Source: JBJXFK01 sp046155505
GTDB taxonomy: Bacteria; Planctomycetota; Phycisphaerae; UBA1845; Fen-1342
DNA length: 13,764 bases
Direction of reading: 5' to 3'
Assembly: GCA_046155505.1 (NCBI GenBank)
Contig: JBJXFK010000348.1
Coordinates: 1-13,764, forward strand
The notes under the pieces: generated by a model
Told to the model about the DNA's origin: nothing
What the model saw: only the letters and a program-made list of their open reading frames with translations
Database searches by the model: none
Position numbers and translations under genes: made by a program
Shown here: piece after piece, positions 1-6,316 of the stretch
Numbering within the stretch: the first letter of the stretch is position 1
Layout of the letters: every line of letters begins with the position of its first letter

Positions 1-855
1 GTGGAGCCGCGCACAATCGGCACTGATCGCCATTCCAAATTCGGGATGCGCTGGCAGCGTTACATCAACACCTCGGATCTGCTCGCCAGTGCGGATGTCC
101 CAGGTTGCCGCATGCGCAACCGGCGGAATTGATCCTGAAACAAGCGTTGCGGTCGAGAGCAGGCGAGCGTCCGCGGACACGGCCATCGCCGACAGTGAGT
201 GCGGGTTGCGCGTGGCAGGGCCGGCATGCGGCACATAGGTCCGGATGAGCCGACCGGTCTGGAGGCTCCAGCGCTGCGCGACGCCGTCACACCACGTCAA
301 GCACGACCAGCCGTCAGCTTCCGCGAGCAATTCGGGGCCATGCGAACGGCTCTCCAAGTTCGGCAGTCGCCCCGACGGCGGCAGGGATTGGATGGACGTA
401 TCCAGTCTGGCGTCGAGCACACGCCACTCCCAGCCGCGCAGTCGCTCGGGGGCGTCATCAAGAAAACTGCGTGCGAGGTTGAACTGCACGTTATCGATCG
501 CGGCGGAGGCCGACATCAGATTGGCCGAGTAGGCGTTGCCGTCGGCGCGATTTCTTTCCGCGACCGCCACCTGGCGCTGACGTTCGGCCCGGAGGAACCC
601 CCAACTTGTTCCCGCCAACCCGACCACGAACGCGAGGGCAAGCAGCGACCCGGCAGTCACCGCCCACTTGTTGCGGTGGATGAATTTCCGCGCGCGGTAC
701 GCCGCGCTCGGCGGTGCCGCGTCAATGGCAAATCCAGACATGAACCGCTTGAGGTCTGCCGCCATCGAACTCGCCGTCTGGTACCGGCGTGCTCGATCCT
801 TCTCGATCGCCTTCATCACGATCCAATCGAGCTCGCCTTTTACGAAATAGCCGCA
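1..855 (-). pseudogene. Ser/Thr protein kinase-WD40 fusion, 5'-truncated remnant
   Basis: The minus-strand frame is open from a TGA at 856-858 to the left edge (285 codons, no stop). It begins at the very end of a kinase domain (GELDWIVMKAIEKD, then RARRYQTASSMAADL, residues 7-35), which is the usual kinase subdomain XI sequence in planctomycete kinases. A membrane segment follows at about residues 64-87, then an R/E/Q-rich linker and WD40-like blades (sADarLLS...TWDIRTGEQIRG). All catalytic subdomains upstream (VAIK, HRD, DFG) are absent and no start codon precedes the kinase end, so this copy cannot encode a kinase. In an intact protein the kinase would be cytosolic and the WD40 part probably a sensor or interaction platform across the membrane. 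The 3' end lies outside the window. The break near 845-858 looks like a recombination or insertion junction. Confidence 0.85.
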
Positions 856-926
856 TCACCGACGGCGACGGCGATGGGACGGTGACGATCGACAGCGGCG
901 CGTACGAGTTTCAGGGATCTCCGTAG
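852..926 (+). pseudogene. C-terminal scrap of a surface/autotransporter-like protein
   Basis: A plus-strand frame reads RITDGDGDGTVTIDSGAYEF then QGSP and stops at TAG 924-926. A closing 'D-x-GAYEFQ' with a preceding acidic DGDGDGT stretch is common at the end of planctomycete choice-of-anchor/parallel beta-helix surface proteins. Nothing recognisable lies upstream in the same frame because the sequence passes directly into the antisense kinase remnant. It is best read as a scrap left by a rearrangement. The match is short and could be chance. Confidence 0.35.
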
Positions 927-1014
927 CAGCGTGTAGCTCGATCTGGACGAGTCAATAATGTCCACAGCGTCCAATTCGATCATTCGAGCCGCCGATCGAG
1001 TAGCTTCAGTTGCA

Positions 1015-1039
1015 GCGGAGGCTCACCCCAGGCCTCCGC
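1015..1039. repeat. Perfect 8-bp inverted repeat (hairpin)
   Basis: GCGGAGGC at 1015-1022 and GCCTCCGC at 1032-1039 are exact reverse complements around a 9-base loop. A second small palindrome, CCGCG-CAA-CGCGG, lies at 1059-1071. No T-run follows, so a classical intrinsic terminator is not convincing. The surrounding 927-1132 holds no recognisable gene. The hairpin could be part of a small repeated element at the junction before the first Rhs copy. Confidence 0.5.
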
Positions 1040-1132
1040 GTCTGTTACTTCGTACCCTCCGCGCAACGCGGCGACGTTCTGCGCCGGAGTTCGAGATGAA
1101 TCGACGCGCGCGGCTACACCGCGACGCGGTAG

Positions 1133-1669
1133 CAGGGTCGCAGCAGCCTGCATCGCCGCTTCGTCTACAACGGCTGGCTGCTGCTGCTGGAACTGGATTG
1201 GCGTGACCTGACCGGCGGCGCGGGCGGCGCTCCCGACGGCCAGCCGGACAAGACCGTCCTGAAGCGATATGTCTGGGGCCTCGACCTCTCGCAATCGCTC
1301 CACGCCGCCGGCGGCATCGGCGGGCTGCTGGGCTGCGTCGATACGGCGGGCACCGCCGCAACCGGCGATGACCGCTCGTTCATCTACGCCTACGACGGCC
1401 AGGGCAACGTCACCCAGCTCATCGAAACGACGGTCGATCCGCTCACCAACACGCCGGGGCCGAATTACGGCACGGTCGCGGCGTCGTACGAATACGACGC
1501 CTTCGGCAACATCACCTCGCAGAGCGGCAATTACGCCGACGCCAATCCGTTCCGGTTCAGCACCAAGTATTTCGACGCCGAGACGGGGCTGAGCTACTAC
1601 GGCTACCGCTATTACTCCGCCCGCCTGGGCCGCTGGCTGAGCCGCGACCCGATCGGGGAGGCGGGTGGG
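1133..1669 (+). pseudogene. Rhs core C-terminal fragment, copy 1 (no start codon)
   Basis: The frame opens after TAG 1130-1132. From about 1148 it reads as an Rhs/YD-repeat core: LHRRFVYNGWLLLLELDW, then GQPDKTVLKRYVWGLDLSQS, YAYDGQGNVTQLIE, EYDAFGNITSQSG, FSTKYFDAETGLSYYGYRYY, and the hallmark RLGRWLSRDPIGE before the tail. This is the last part of the beta-cage that encloses Rhs toxins. A codon-by-codon reading finds no ATG, GTG or TTG from 1133 to 1669, so the core is silent unless joined to an upstream rhs gene. It is in frame with the toxin tail that follows. Copies 2 and 3 at 2984 and 4971 are close relatives; copy 3 shares the same left breakpoint at LHRRF. Confidence 0.85.
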
Positions 1670-2698
1670 GTGAATTTGTACGGTTTTGTCTTGAACTCGC
1701 CACCGAACTTTTTCGAGGCGCTCGGTCTCTTCCCCGACGGGTTGGGCGACGAATTCGACAAGTGCATCGCGGACCTGAAGAACCAACGAATTCGCCGCCA
1801 GGCGGCCCTCCAGGATATGTGCGCGCCGTTTGATCACGCGGCGGCTGCGTGTCAGGGGGCTGTTGAGGGTGCCTGTCAGGGCGGTGTCGATGTCGCAATC
1901 GGCGCGAAAGATGCGGCGGTCGAAGTGGGCGCGATCGCGGTGGACACGGTCGCACTCGCCGTTGTGAATGACTGCTATCAGAAGCAAGGCGTGCTGATTC
2001 CGTATGAGCCGCTTTCGAATTATTGCCAATCGCTCGACGAGGCAGGCGACCGATGTTTTGAAGTCGGGGCGGAAGCAGGTACCCAGGTCGTCAAGAACGG
2101 GCTGACCTGCGGTGTGTGGGGTCTTGCCGAGGGGCTCAACCGGGTCAACGTCGATGATCCTTCGAGCGTTCAGCAGTTTTGCCGTCAGCAAGGCGGAGGC
2201 GCGCTGTTGTCGCTTGCGCTACTCCGTGCCTCACAGGGATCAACAGGGGCGCGAGCGGGTTGCGATGACGCTGCCACGACCGGACGACTATGCGAGTTGA
2301 CGGTCGACGACATTCAGCACGCGCGGCGTGCACCACTCGGTGTGCAGCTCAAGATTCCGCGTAGACTGTCCAATTGCGAGATGGAGCGCCTCACCGGGTC
2401 AGCCAGCGGTGACGAGTTCGCGCAGATTTACGTTTGTGGTTCGGGACGCAACGGGGGTGGTGGGCAATACCACCTGATACGCGGCAACAATGGCGAAGTG
2501 CCAATTCCGATCGGATCGGACGTGCGGTTGATCTGCCATACACATCCGCGCGGCACGCCATTCCCTTCGCCGGATGACTTGGAATTGCTCCAAAGACTCA
2601 GGGAGGCTGGAAGTCCGCAGCGTTGCTCCACTATCTTACCGCTCGGAAAATCGCCTGTTCGCTTTACCGAGTCGGGTGGGTGCGGAGGTGGAAATTGA
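1670..2698 (+). CDS. Rhs C-terminal toxin module with JAMM/JAB metallopeptidase-like domain
   Basis: 342 codons from GTG 1670, in frame with the Rhs core upstream. GGGGAGG at 1655-1661 lies 8 bases before this GTG, so internal initiation at the tail is possible; otherwise the module would be translated as the end of a full Rhs protein. Residues 1-20 are the conserved NLYGFV...FFEALGL linker; beyond this the sequence differs entirely from copy 2. A cysteine-containing, alanine-rich middle (about 25-215) is unrecognised. The C-terminus has HTHPRGTPFPSPDDL: H290-x-H292-x7-S300-x2-D303 is the exact JAMM zinc signature of the JAB/MPN fold (RadC, Rpn11 and polymorphic-toxin JAB families). The catalytic glutamate is probably E239 or E249. 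Inferred role: an isopeptidase- or peptidase-type toxin in interbacterial competition. A small gene starts on its stop codon, as expected for immunity. Confidence 0.7.
   Translation: MNLYGFVLNSPPNFFEALGLFPDGLGDEFDKCIADLKNQRIRRQAALQDMCAPFDHAAAACQGAVEGACQGGVDVAIGAKDAAVEVGAIAVDTVALAVVNDCYQKQGVLIPYEPLSNYCQSLDEAGDRCFEVGAEAGTQVVKNGLTCGVWGLAEGLNRVNVDDPSSVQQFCRQQGGGALLSLALLRASQGSTGARAGCDDAATTGRLCELTVDDIQHARRAPLGVQLKIPRRLSNCEMERLTGSASGDEFAQIYVCGSGRNGGGGQYHLIRGNNGEVPIPIGSDVRLICHTHPRGTPFPSPDDLELLQRLREAGSPQRCSTILPLGKSPVRFTESGGCGGGN
2684..2690 (+). promoter_or_regulatory. Ribosome binding site setting the TTG start of the partner gene
   Basis: GGAGGTG at 2684-2690 lies inside the toxin's last codons, five bases before TTG 2695 when counted from GGAGGT. 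It is the strongest Shine-Dalgarno in this part of the window and decides the start of the next gene. Initiation is probably coupled to termination of the toxin. Confidence 0.65.
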
Positions 2699-2970
2699 AA
2701 TTCGAGGAGCTGACATTCCGCGAGCAGATCTGGTATCGCGAACTGTGGACTACGGAGCGATCCAACTATTTGTTGCTTCGGGCGCGATTCGGATATTCCG
2801 TGTACCACTGGCCGCGCCGCTCGATGCGAATTATCGAAGATGATGAGATCAAAGCTTATGTGACACAGCAGATGCTCGCAGCCGGCGTACCGGTGCTGGA
2901 CACTATTCCCGCCGTATGGCCGCCCGAGAAGCCAGACTCGGCTGCGCCGAATGGAATGCGTAGCGGGTAG
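2695..2970 (+). CDS. Small hypothetical protein, probable immunity partner of the JAMM toxin
   Basis: 91 residues from TTG 2695, beginning MKFEELTFREQIWYRELWTT. The TTG overlaps the toxin stop by four bases (TTGA) and sits behind a strong GGAGGTG. An in-frame ATG at 2623 is further upstream, but it would place 24 codons inside the toxin and lacks a comparable binding site, so TTG is preferred. The N-terminal two thirds are rich in aromatic and charged residues (W, Y, F, R, E); the last 15 residues are proline-rich and may be a tail read into junction DNA. I do not recognise the family. Position (directly after a toxin domain, before the next Rhs copy), size and lower GC (34 of 60 bases at 2701-2760 against 41 of 60 in the core at 1261-1320) suggest an immunity protein that came with its toxin. 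That function is inferred from context only. Confidence 0.55.
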   Translation: MKFEELTFREQIWYRELWTTERSNYLLLRARFGYSVYHWPRRSMRIIEDDEIKAYVTQQMLAAGVPVLDTIPAVWPPEKPDSAAPNGMRSG

Positions 2971-2983
2971 ACGCGAGCGATAA

Positions 2984-3427
2984 CCGACGATTGTTCGCCG
3001 TTGTGACGGCCCCGACGGCCAGCCGGACAAGACCGTCCTGAAGCGCTACGTCTGGGGCCTCGACCTCTCGCAATCGCTGCACGCCGCCGGCGGCATCGGC
3101 GGACTGCTTGGCTGCGTCGATACGGCGGGCACCGCCGCAACCGGCGATGACCGCTCGTTCATCTACGCCTACGACGGCCAGGGCAACGTCACCCAGCTTA
3201 TTGAGGCGACGCCAGGCGCGAGCTACGGCACCGTCGCCGCGTCGTATGCCTACGACGCCTTCGGCAACATCACCTCGAAGACCGGCGACTACGCCGACGC
3301 CAATCCGTTCCGCTTCAGCACGAAGTATTTCGACGCTGAAATCGGCCTGAGTTACTACGGCTATCGCTATTACTCCGCGCGCCTGGGCCGCTGGCTGAGC
3401 CGCGACCCGATTGGGGAAGCGGGTGGG
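2984..3427 (+). pseudogene. Rhs core C-terminal fragment, copy 2
   Basis: The frame opens after TAA 2981-2983; Rhs homology starts at about 3009 (PDGQPDKTVLKRYVWGLDLS). It is therefore cut about 60 bases further into the core than copies 1 and 3, which start at LHRRF. It is nearly identical in DNA to copy 1 up to about 3198, then differs by a 7-codon deletion (EATPGASYGT against ETTVDPLTNTPGPNYGT). It ends with the same RLGRWLSRDPIGE motif. It is in frame with the nuclease tail at 3428. No upstream promoter or start is obvious. The junction with the preceding gene is only about 40 bases wide. Confidence 0.83.
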
Positions 3428-4387
3428 GTGAATTTGTATGGGTTTGTCTCGAACGCAGCGGTGAATTTCTTTGACGCGCTCGGTCTTGAAGGCGAAGACT
3501 GGAACGGGTTGCTGCTCAACGGCGTCGCGGGCTGCAGTACCGATCGTATTCGCAACTCAAACGAATTCATCGACCCCGTCACTGGGCGAATCACTCGAAA
3601 TCCCGTCGATTGCACGTCTTGTCATTGCCCTGAGTTTCTGACCGGCCAGGTCGATGTTTTGGGGACGCCCGTTCCTGAGCGTGACGCACTGGCAGGCGGC
3701 ACCGCGTTGATCGTTTCGGGTACCGGACTTGGTGCAGCCTCGTTGGTGGCCGCAGCCTGCGCGCTGAGCGGACCGCCAGGTTGGGCGGTCGGCGCCGTGC
3801 TCGCGGCAAGTGCGGGAGCGTGCCTGGCCGGCGATCAAATTGGCTCGGGGATCGGGCAGGTATCGACGGGGGTTCCCGTTGGCACGAGGCTCAACCAAGA
3901 CGTGCTGCAAGAGGGGTGTGGGCTTAGTCCGACGATGGCCGATATGGCGGAGTTTGGAATCAACACCGCGGTATCAACAGCTCTACCGCTCGCGTCCGCA
4001 AAGTGCTCAGCTCCGCGTGCGACTCCCGGAACTAGCGGAGCCACTTCGTCGAAGGGCCTTTACAACAGGTGTTCGTTCCGCAGAGACACGATTGCGAAGG
4101 CGGTTGCCGAGGCACCTCGAGATGCGACAGGCCAGATGCAATGCCCCACATGTTCGGATCCGATCCCAGATGAGATCGTCGTCAATTCACCCAACGGCCC
4201 GATCTGCCGCCGCAGTTTTGATCTTGATCACTATCCGACGAAGTGGGCGGACCGCGTTGCTGATTTCAAGTGCCAACCCAATCCCCCGACTCGCGCTGAG
4301 GTCATCGACGCATATAATTGCGACGTTCGCGTTCAATGTCCAAGCTGTAATCACAGCCATCGATTTGAGATCGGTCGTGGGGGGTGA
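3428..4387 (+). CDS. Rhs C-terminal toxin module, HNH/ENDO VII-like zinc nuclease
   Basis: 319 codons from GTG 3428, preceded by GGGGAAG at 3413-3419 as in copy 1. Residues 1-20 are the shared NLYGFV...FFDALGL linker. A glycine/alanine-rich hydrophobic stretch (about 93-142) may help membrane passage, as in other polymorphic toxins. The C-terminal 100 residues look like an HNH/ENDO VII-fold nuclease. A lead-in (RRDTIAKAVAEAP) precedes C239-P-T-C242, then D265-L-D267-H268 (DLDHYPTKW), then C304-P-S-C307 with N308, H311 and E314 (CNHSHRFE). The four cysteines would hold zinc; D267/H268, N308 and H311 are the probable catalytic set. Expected role: metal-dependent DNA (or RNA) cleavage in a target cell. 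The neighbouring SUFU-type gene fits, since SUFU proteins are known immunity partners of this nuclease class. Exact subfamily (GH-E or another) is uncertain. Confidence 0.75.
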   Translation: MNLYGFVSNAAVNFFDALGLEGEDWNGLLLNGVAGCSTDRIRNSNEFIDPVTGRITRNPVDCTSCHCPEFLTGQVDVLGTPVPERDALAGGTALIVSGTGLGAASLVAAACALSGPPGWAVGAVLAASAGACLAGDQIGSGIGQVSTGVPVGTRLNQDVLQEGCGLSPTMADMAEFGINTAVSTALPLASAKCSAPRATPGTSGATSSKGLYNRCSFRRDTIAKAVAEAPRDATGQMQCPTCSDPIPDEIVVNSPNGPICRRSFDLDHYPTKWADRVADFKCQPNPPTRAEVIDAYNCDVRVQCPSCNHSHRFEIGRGG

Positions 4388-4391
4388 CGCG

Positions 4392-4949
4392 ATGTCGTAT
4401 GGAGAGCTGTACTACGATCACTACGAGCGTTTTTTTGGCGCACCCATTGAACGCTCGACTTTCACTTCGCGCCAAGGAGTGCCGCGAATTCAGATTCTCC
4501 AGTACGAAGGAGTGATGGAAGGGTGTCGGCTGTTCGCAACGCTTGGGCTGACTCACTTTGAAAGCAAGTTATCCGCGTTTGGTGAGATTTTTACGGTCGC
4601 AGATGGGCATTGGGCGGACATTCCGTTGGTGGTCGCTAGCTGCTCATTCTTCGTTGTCGAGAAGAAACTTCATCTCGGCCGCGGAATCGCAATCGAATTC
4701 GAACACGCACACCCGCAATTCGCGCGTGAAATTGGAAAGACAGCGCTGTACTTGACGGCTCCGTTCGGTGAGTTGAAATCGGCCGCGATTGTCGAGAGCG
4801 GGGGACGGTCCGGAATGCTGTGGTGCGGACTGTTCATTACGCCGGCCGAGTACTCGATGTTCTTGGACAACGGCTCGGAGCGATTCGAATCCGCCCTCGA
4901 ACGTGCCGATGTTGATCCGTTCCAACTGAGCCGCAAGTCGGCCTGCTAA
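4392..4949 (+). CDS. SUFU (suppressor of fused) family immunity protein
   Basis: 185 residues from ATG 4392, four bases after the nuclease stop. The run GGGGGGTGA overlaps the toxin end and can serve as ribosome binding site, so the two are probably coupled. The sequence matches the bacterial SUFU domain pattern: YDHYERFFGAPIE at the N-terminus, a central 'F-A-TLGLTHFESKL', IPLVVASCSFFVVE, then LYLTAPFGEL and WCGLFITPAEYSMF near the C-terminus. Bacterial SUFU domains are documented immunity proteins in polymorphic toxin loci, often beside HNH/ENDO VII nucleases. Here it should bind and block the copy 2 nuclease. No signal peptide or membrane segment is present, consistent with a cytosolic antidote. 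The plus-strand frame is open upstream of 4392 to 3810, but that part is a shadow of the nuclease gene. Confidence 0.8.
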   Translation: MSYGELYYDHYERFFGAPIERSTFTSRQGVPRIQILQYEGVMEGCRLFATLGLTHFESKLSAFGEIFTVADGHWADIPLVVASCSFFVVEKKLHLGRGIAIEFEHAHPQFAREIGKTALYLTAPFGELKSAAIVESGGRSGMLWCGLFITPAEYSMFLDNGSERFESALERADVDPFQLSRKSAC

Positions 4950-4970
4950 TGTGAAATAGATCACTCGTCG

Positions 4971-5522
4971 TTGCGCGCTGTCGGTAACGTCTGTGGTGCG
5001 CGCGGTGCCGGCGGCTGGTCTTCGACGCCGAGTTTGCATCGCCGCTTCGTCTACAGCGGCTGGCTGCTGCTGCTGGAACTGGATTGGCGTGATCTCAATG
5101 ACGGCAACGGCGGTCCGCCTGACGGCCAGCCGGACAAGACGGTCCTGAAGCGCTACATCTGGGGCCTCGACCTCTCGCAATCGCTGCACGCCGCCGGCGG
5201 CACCCTTGACCCGATACGGCTGCGTCAAGGGCAGGTCGGCGGGCTGCTCGGCTGCATCGACACGGCGGGCACCAGTTCGACCGGCGACGACCGCTCGTTC
5301 ATCTATGCCTACGATGCCTTCGGCAACATCACCTCGCAGACCGGCTCCTACGCCGACGCCAATCCGTTCCGGTTCAGCACTAAGTACTTCGATGCAGAAA
5401 CCGGCCTGAGCTACTACGGCTACCGCTACTACTCCGCGCGCCTGGGCCGCTGGCTGAGCCGCGACCCGATCGGCGAGGTCGGCGGAATCAACCTGTACGG
5501 TTTTGTCGGGAACGCTTCATGA
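4971..5522 (+). pseudogene. Rhs core C-terminal fragment, copy 3, without a toxin tail
   Basis: The open frame begins at TTG 4971, but Rhs homology starts at about 5034 (LHRRFVYSGWLLLLELDW), the same breakpoint as copy 1. It has two differences from copies 1 and 2. First, 11 extra codons (TLDPIRLRQGQ) carry a perfect inverted repeat. Second, an in-frame loss of 27-34 codons fuses FIYAYD directly to AFGNITSQTG. It reaches SRDPIGEVGGINLYGFVGNA and stops at TGA 5520-5522, exactly where copies 1 and 2 continue into their tails. A hairpin and transposase debris follow, so insertion or deletion probably removed the toxin and immunity. It lacks the GTG present at the tail start of the other copies (ATC-AAC here). 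Unlikely to be functional. Confidence 0.8.
5203..5235. repeat. 33-bp palindromic insertion in the Rhs core
   Basis: CCCTTGAC at 5203-5210 and GTCAAGGG at 5224-5231 are perfect reverse complements around 13 bases. Aligning copy 3 with copies 1 and 2 (GGCGGCATCGGCGG) shows that the whole 33-base block is an insertion present only here. Its length is a multiple of three, so the frame is kept. It could be a small mobile palindrome of the REP/MITE kind; only one copy is seen in this window. Confidence 0.6.
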
Positions 5523-6187
5523 GCAGTCTCCTTGCCTGCCGGGCAGGCAGTAGAGACTCTCATTGCGATTGGATCAAGTTACGGGGAGCAGGCCAGATGG
5601 TCTGGGAGGCCAGATGTGTGCCGCTCTGGATCAAAGACGAGAACGGCCTGCCCGACGGGCCGTGTTCGCTACCGCTTACGCAGAACGCGCTGAATCCTGA
5701 CGAGGTGATATTTTTTCTGAGCAACGCGCCGAGCGGCACGCCGATCGAGACGTTGCTGCTGGTGGCGCTGAGCCGCTGGCGGATCGAGCGACTGTTCGAG
5801 GACAGCAAGAGTGAACTGGGCCTGGTTCATTTCGAGGCCCGCAAATTCGGCGCGATCACGCGGCATTTGCTGCTGACGTGTGTAAGCCATCTGTTCCTGG
5901 CGGAGTTCGTACAAACGCGGCGGGGAAAAAAATCCCGATCTGACCGCGTGTCAGGCGCGCACGGCGACGCGCGCCCTGGCGGCCCTGTGGCACGAGGGCG
6001 GTCGCTGTTCCCAAAATCGGGCGGAATCGTTGGCGGGCAATTGACAACAACGCAACAGCGAAACGCGGCCGCGGCAAAGAGCCACCGCAAGCGAACGCTG
6101 CGGCGATTGCGGGCACTTGGTGTGCGGCTGCGTGATTTACGTGTCTGCCGCTGGTCGAGGAAGCAGCGTTGTAGTATTAGATCGTAA
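5519..6187 (+). pseudogene. IS4/IS701-type DDE transposase, 5'-truncated and frameshifted
   Basis: The open frame reads VWEARCVPLWIKDENGLPDG, FFLSNAPSGTPIETLLLVAL, SRWRIERLFEDSKSELGL, VHFEARKFGAITRHLLLT. R86-x3-E90-x6-K97 matches the R(3)E(6)K part of the IS4-superfamily YREK signature, giving the third catalytic acid; alanine replaces Y. The region with the first two catalytic aspartates is missing. Between about 5930 and 6040 the encoded sequence makes sense only in the +1 frame (NPDLTACQARTATRALAALW), then returns to the first frame (GQLTTTQQRNAAAAKSHRKR). This implies one extra A in the seven-A run at 5926-5932 and one lost base near 6034-6040. It is therefore a dead remnant. It separates the Rhs array from the three-gene operon and may have carried away copy 3's tail. 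Confidence 0.82.
5525..5558. repeat. Strong imperfect hairpin at the Rhs/transposase junction
   Basis: GCCTGCC (5534-5540) pairs with GGCAGGC (5542-5548) around a single central G. Outside it AGTCTC (5525-5530) pairs with GAGACT (5553-5558), giving 13 paired bases with small internal loops. It begins three bases after the stop of the truncated copy 3. It may be the end of the inserted element, a recombination site, or a terminator of the Rhs transcript; no U-rich tail follows. Confidence 0.55.
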
Positions 6188-6316
6188 GCGTTCTGTAAAC
6201 CCCAAGGCGGTCGCGCATGGGTGGGATCGCTGTGCGCGACTCGGCCGGACGGCGGATCAGGCCAGGGCGGACGCGGTGCCGCCAAGTGTGAGCAATTCCG
6301 CCGGGCGCGTTACGAG

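Noticed and set aside
199..885. 228-codon plus-strand open frame
   Set aside because: The opposite strand reads an unmistakable kinase end, membrane segment and WD40 repeats, so this is its shadow.
1655..1670. Canonical G-quadruplex at the Rhs core/tail boundary
   Set aside because: Only three runs of three or more G are present (one run is GG), so it does not meet the standard four-run pattern.
980..2191. 403-codon minus-strand open frame
   Set aside because: It is antisense to the Rhs core and JAMM tail, has arginine/valine/alanine-rich shadow composition and no family pattern; similar shadows appear opposite copy 3.
2574..2843. 89-codon plus-strand open frame overlapping the JAMM toxin end
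   Set aside because: It overlaps both the toxin and its partner in a third frame, and the strong ribosome site fits TTG 2695 in the other frame.
3810..4391. Upstream extension of the SUFU gene
   Set aside because: The extension lies wholly inside the nuclease gene in another frame and is arginine-rich; the SUFU domain starts at ATG 4392.
1133..5522. Rhs copies as a simple gene duplication artefact of assembly
   Set aside because: The copies differ by many substitutions, a 21-base indel, a 33-base insertion and different tails, so they are real divergent copies, though individual junctions could still be misassembled.
6041..6046. TTGACA as a -35 promoter box for the operon
   Set aside because: No matching -10 box lies at 16-18 bases; the hexamer falls in the transposase remnant. 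TAGTATTAG near 6172 is suggestive but lacks a -35.
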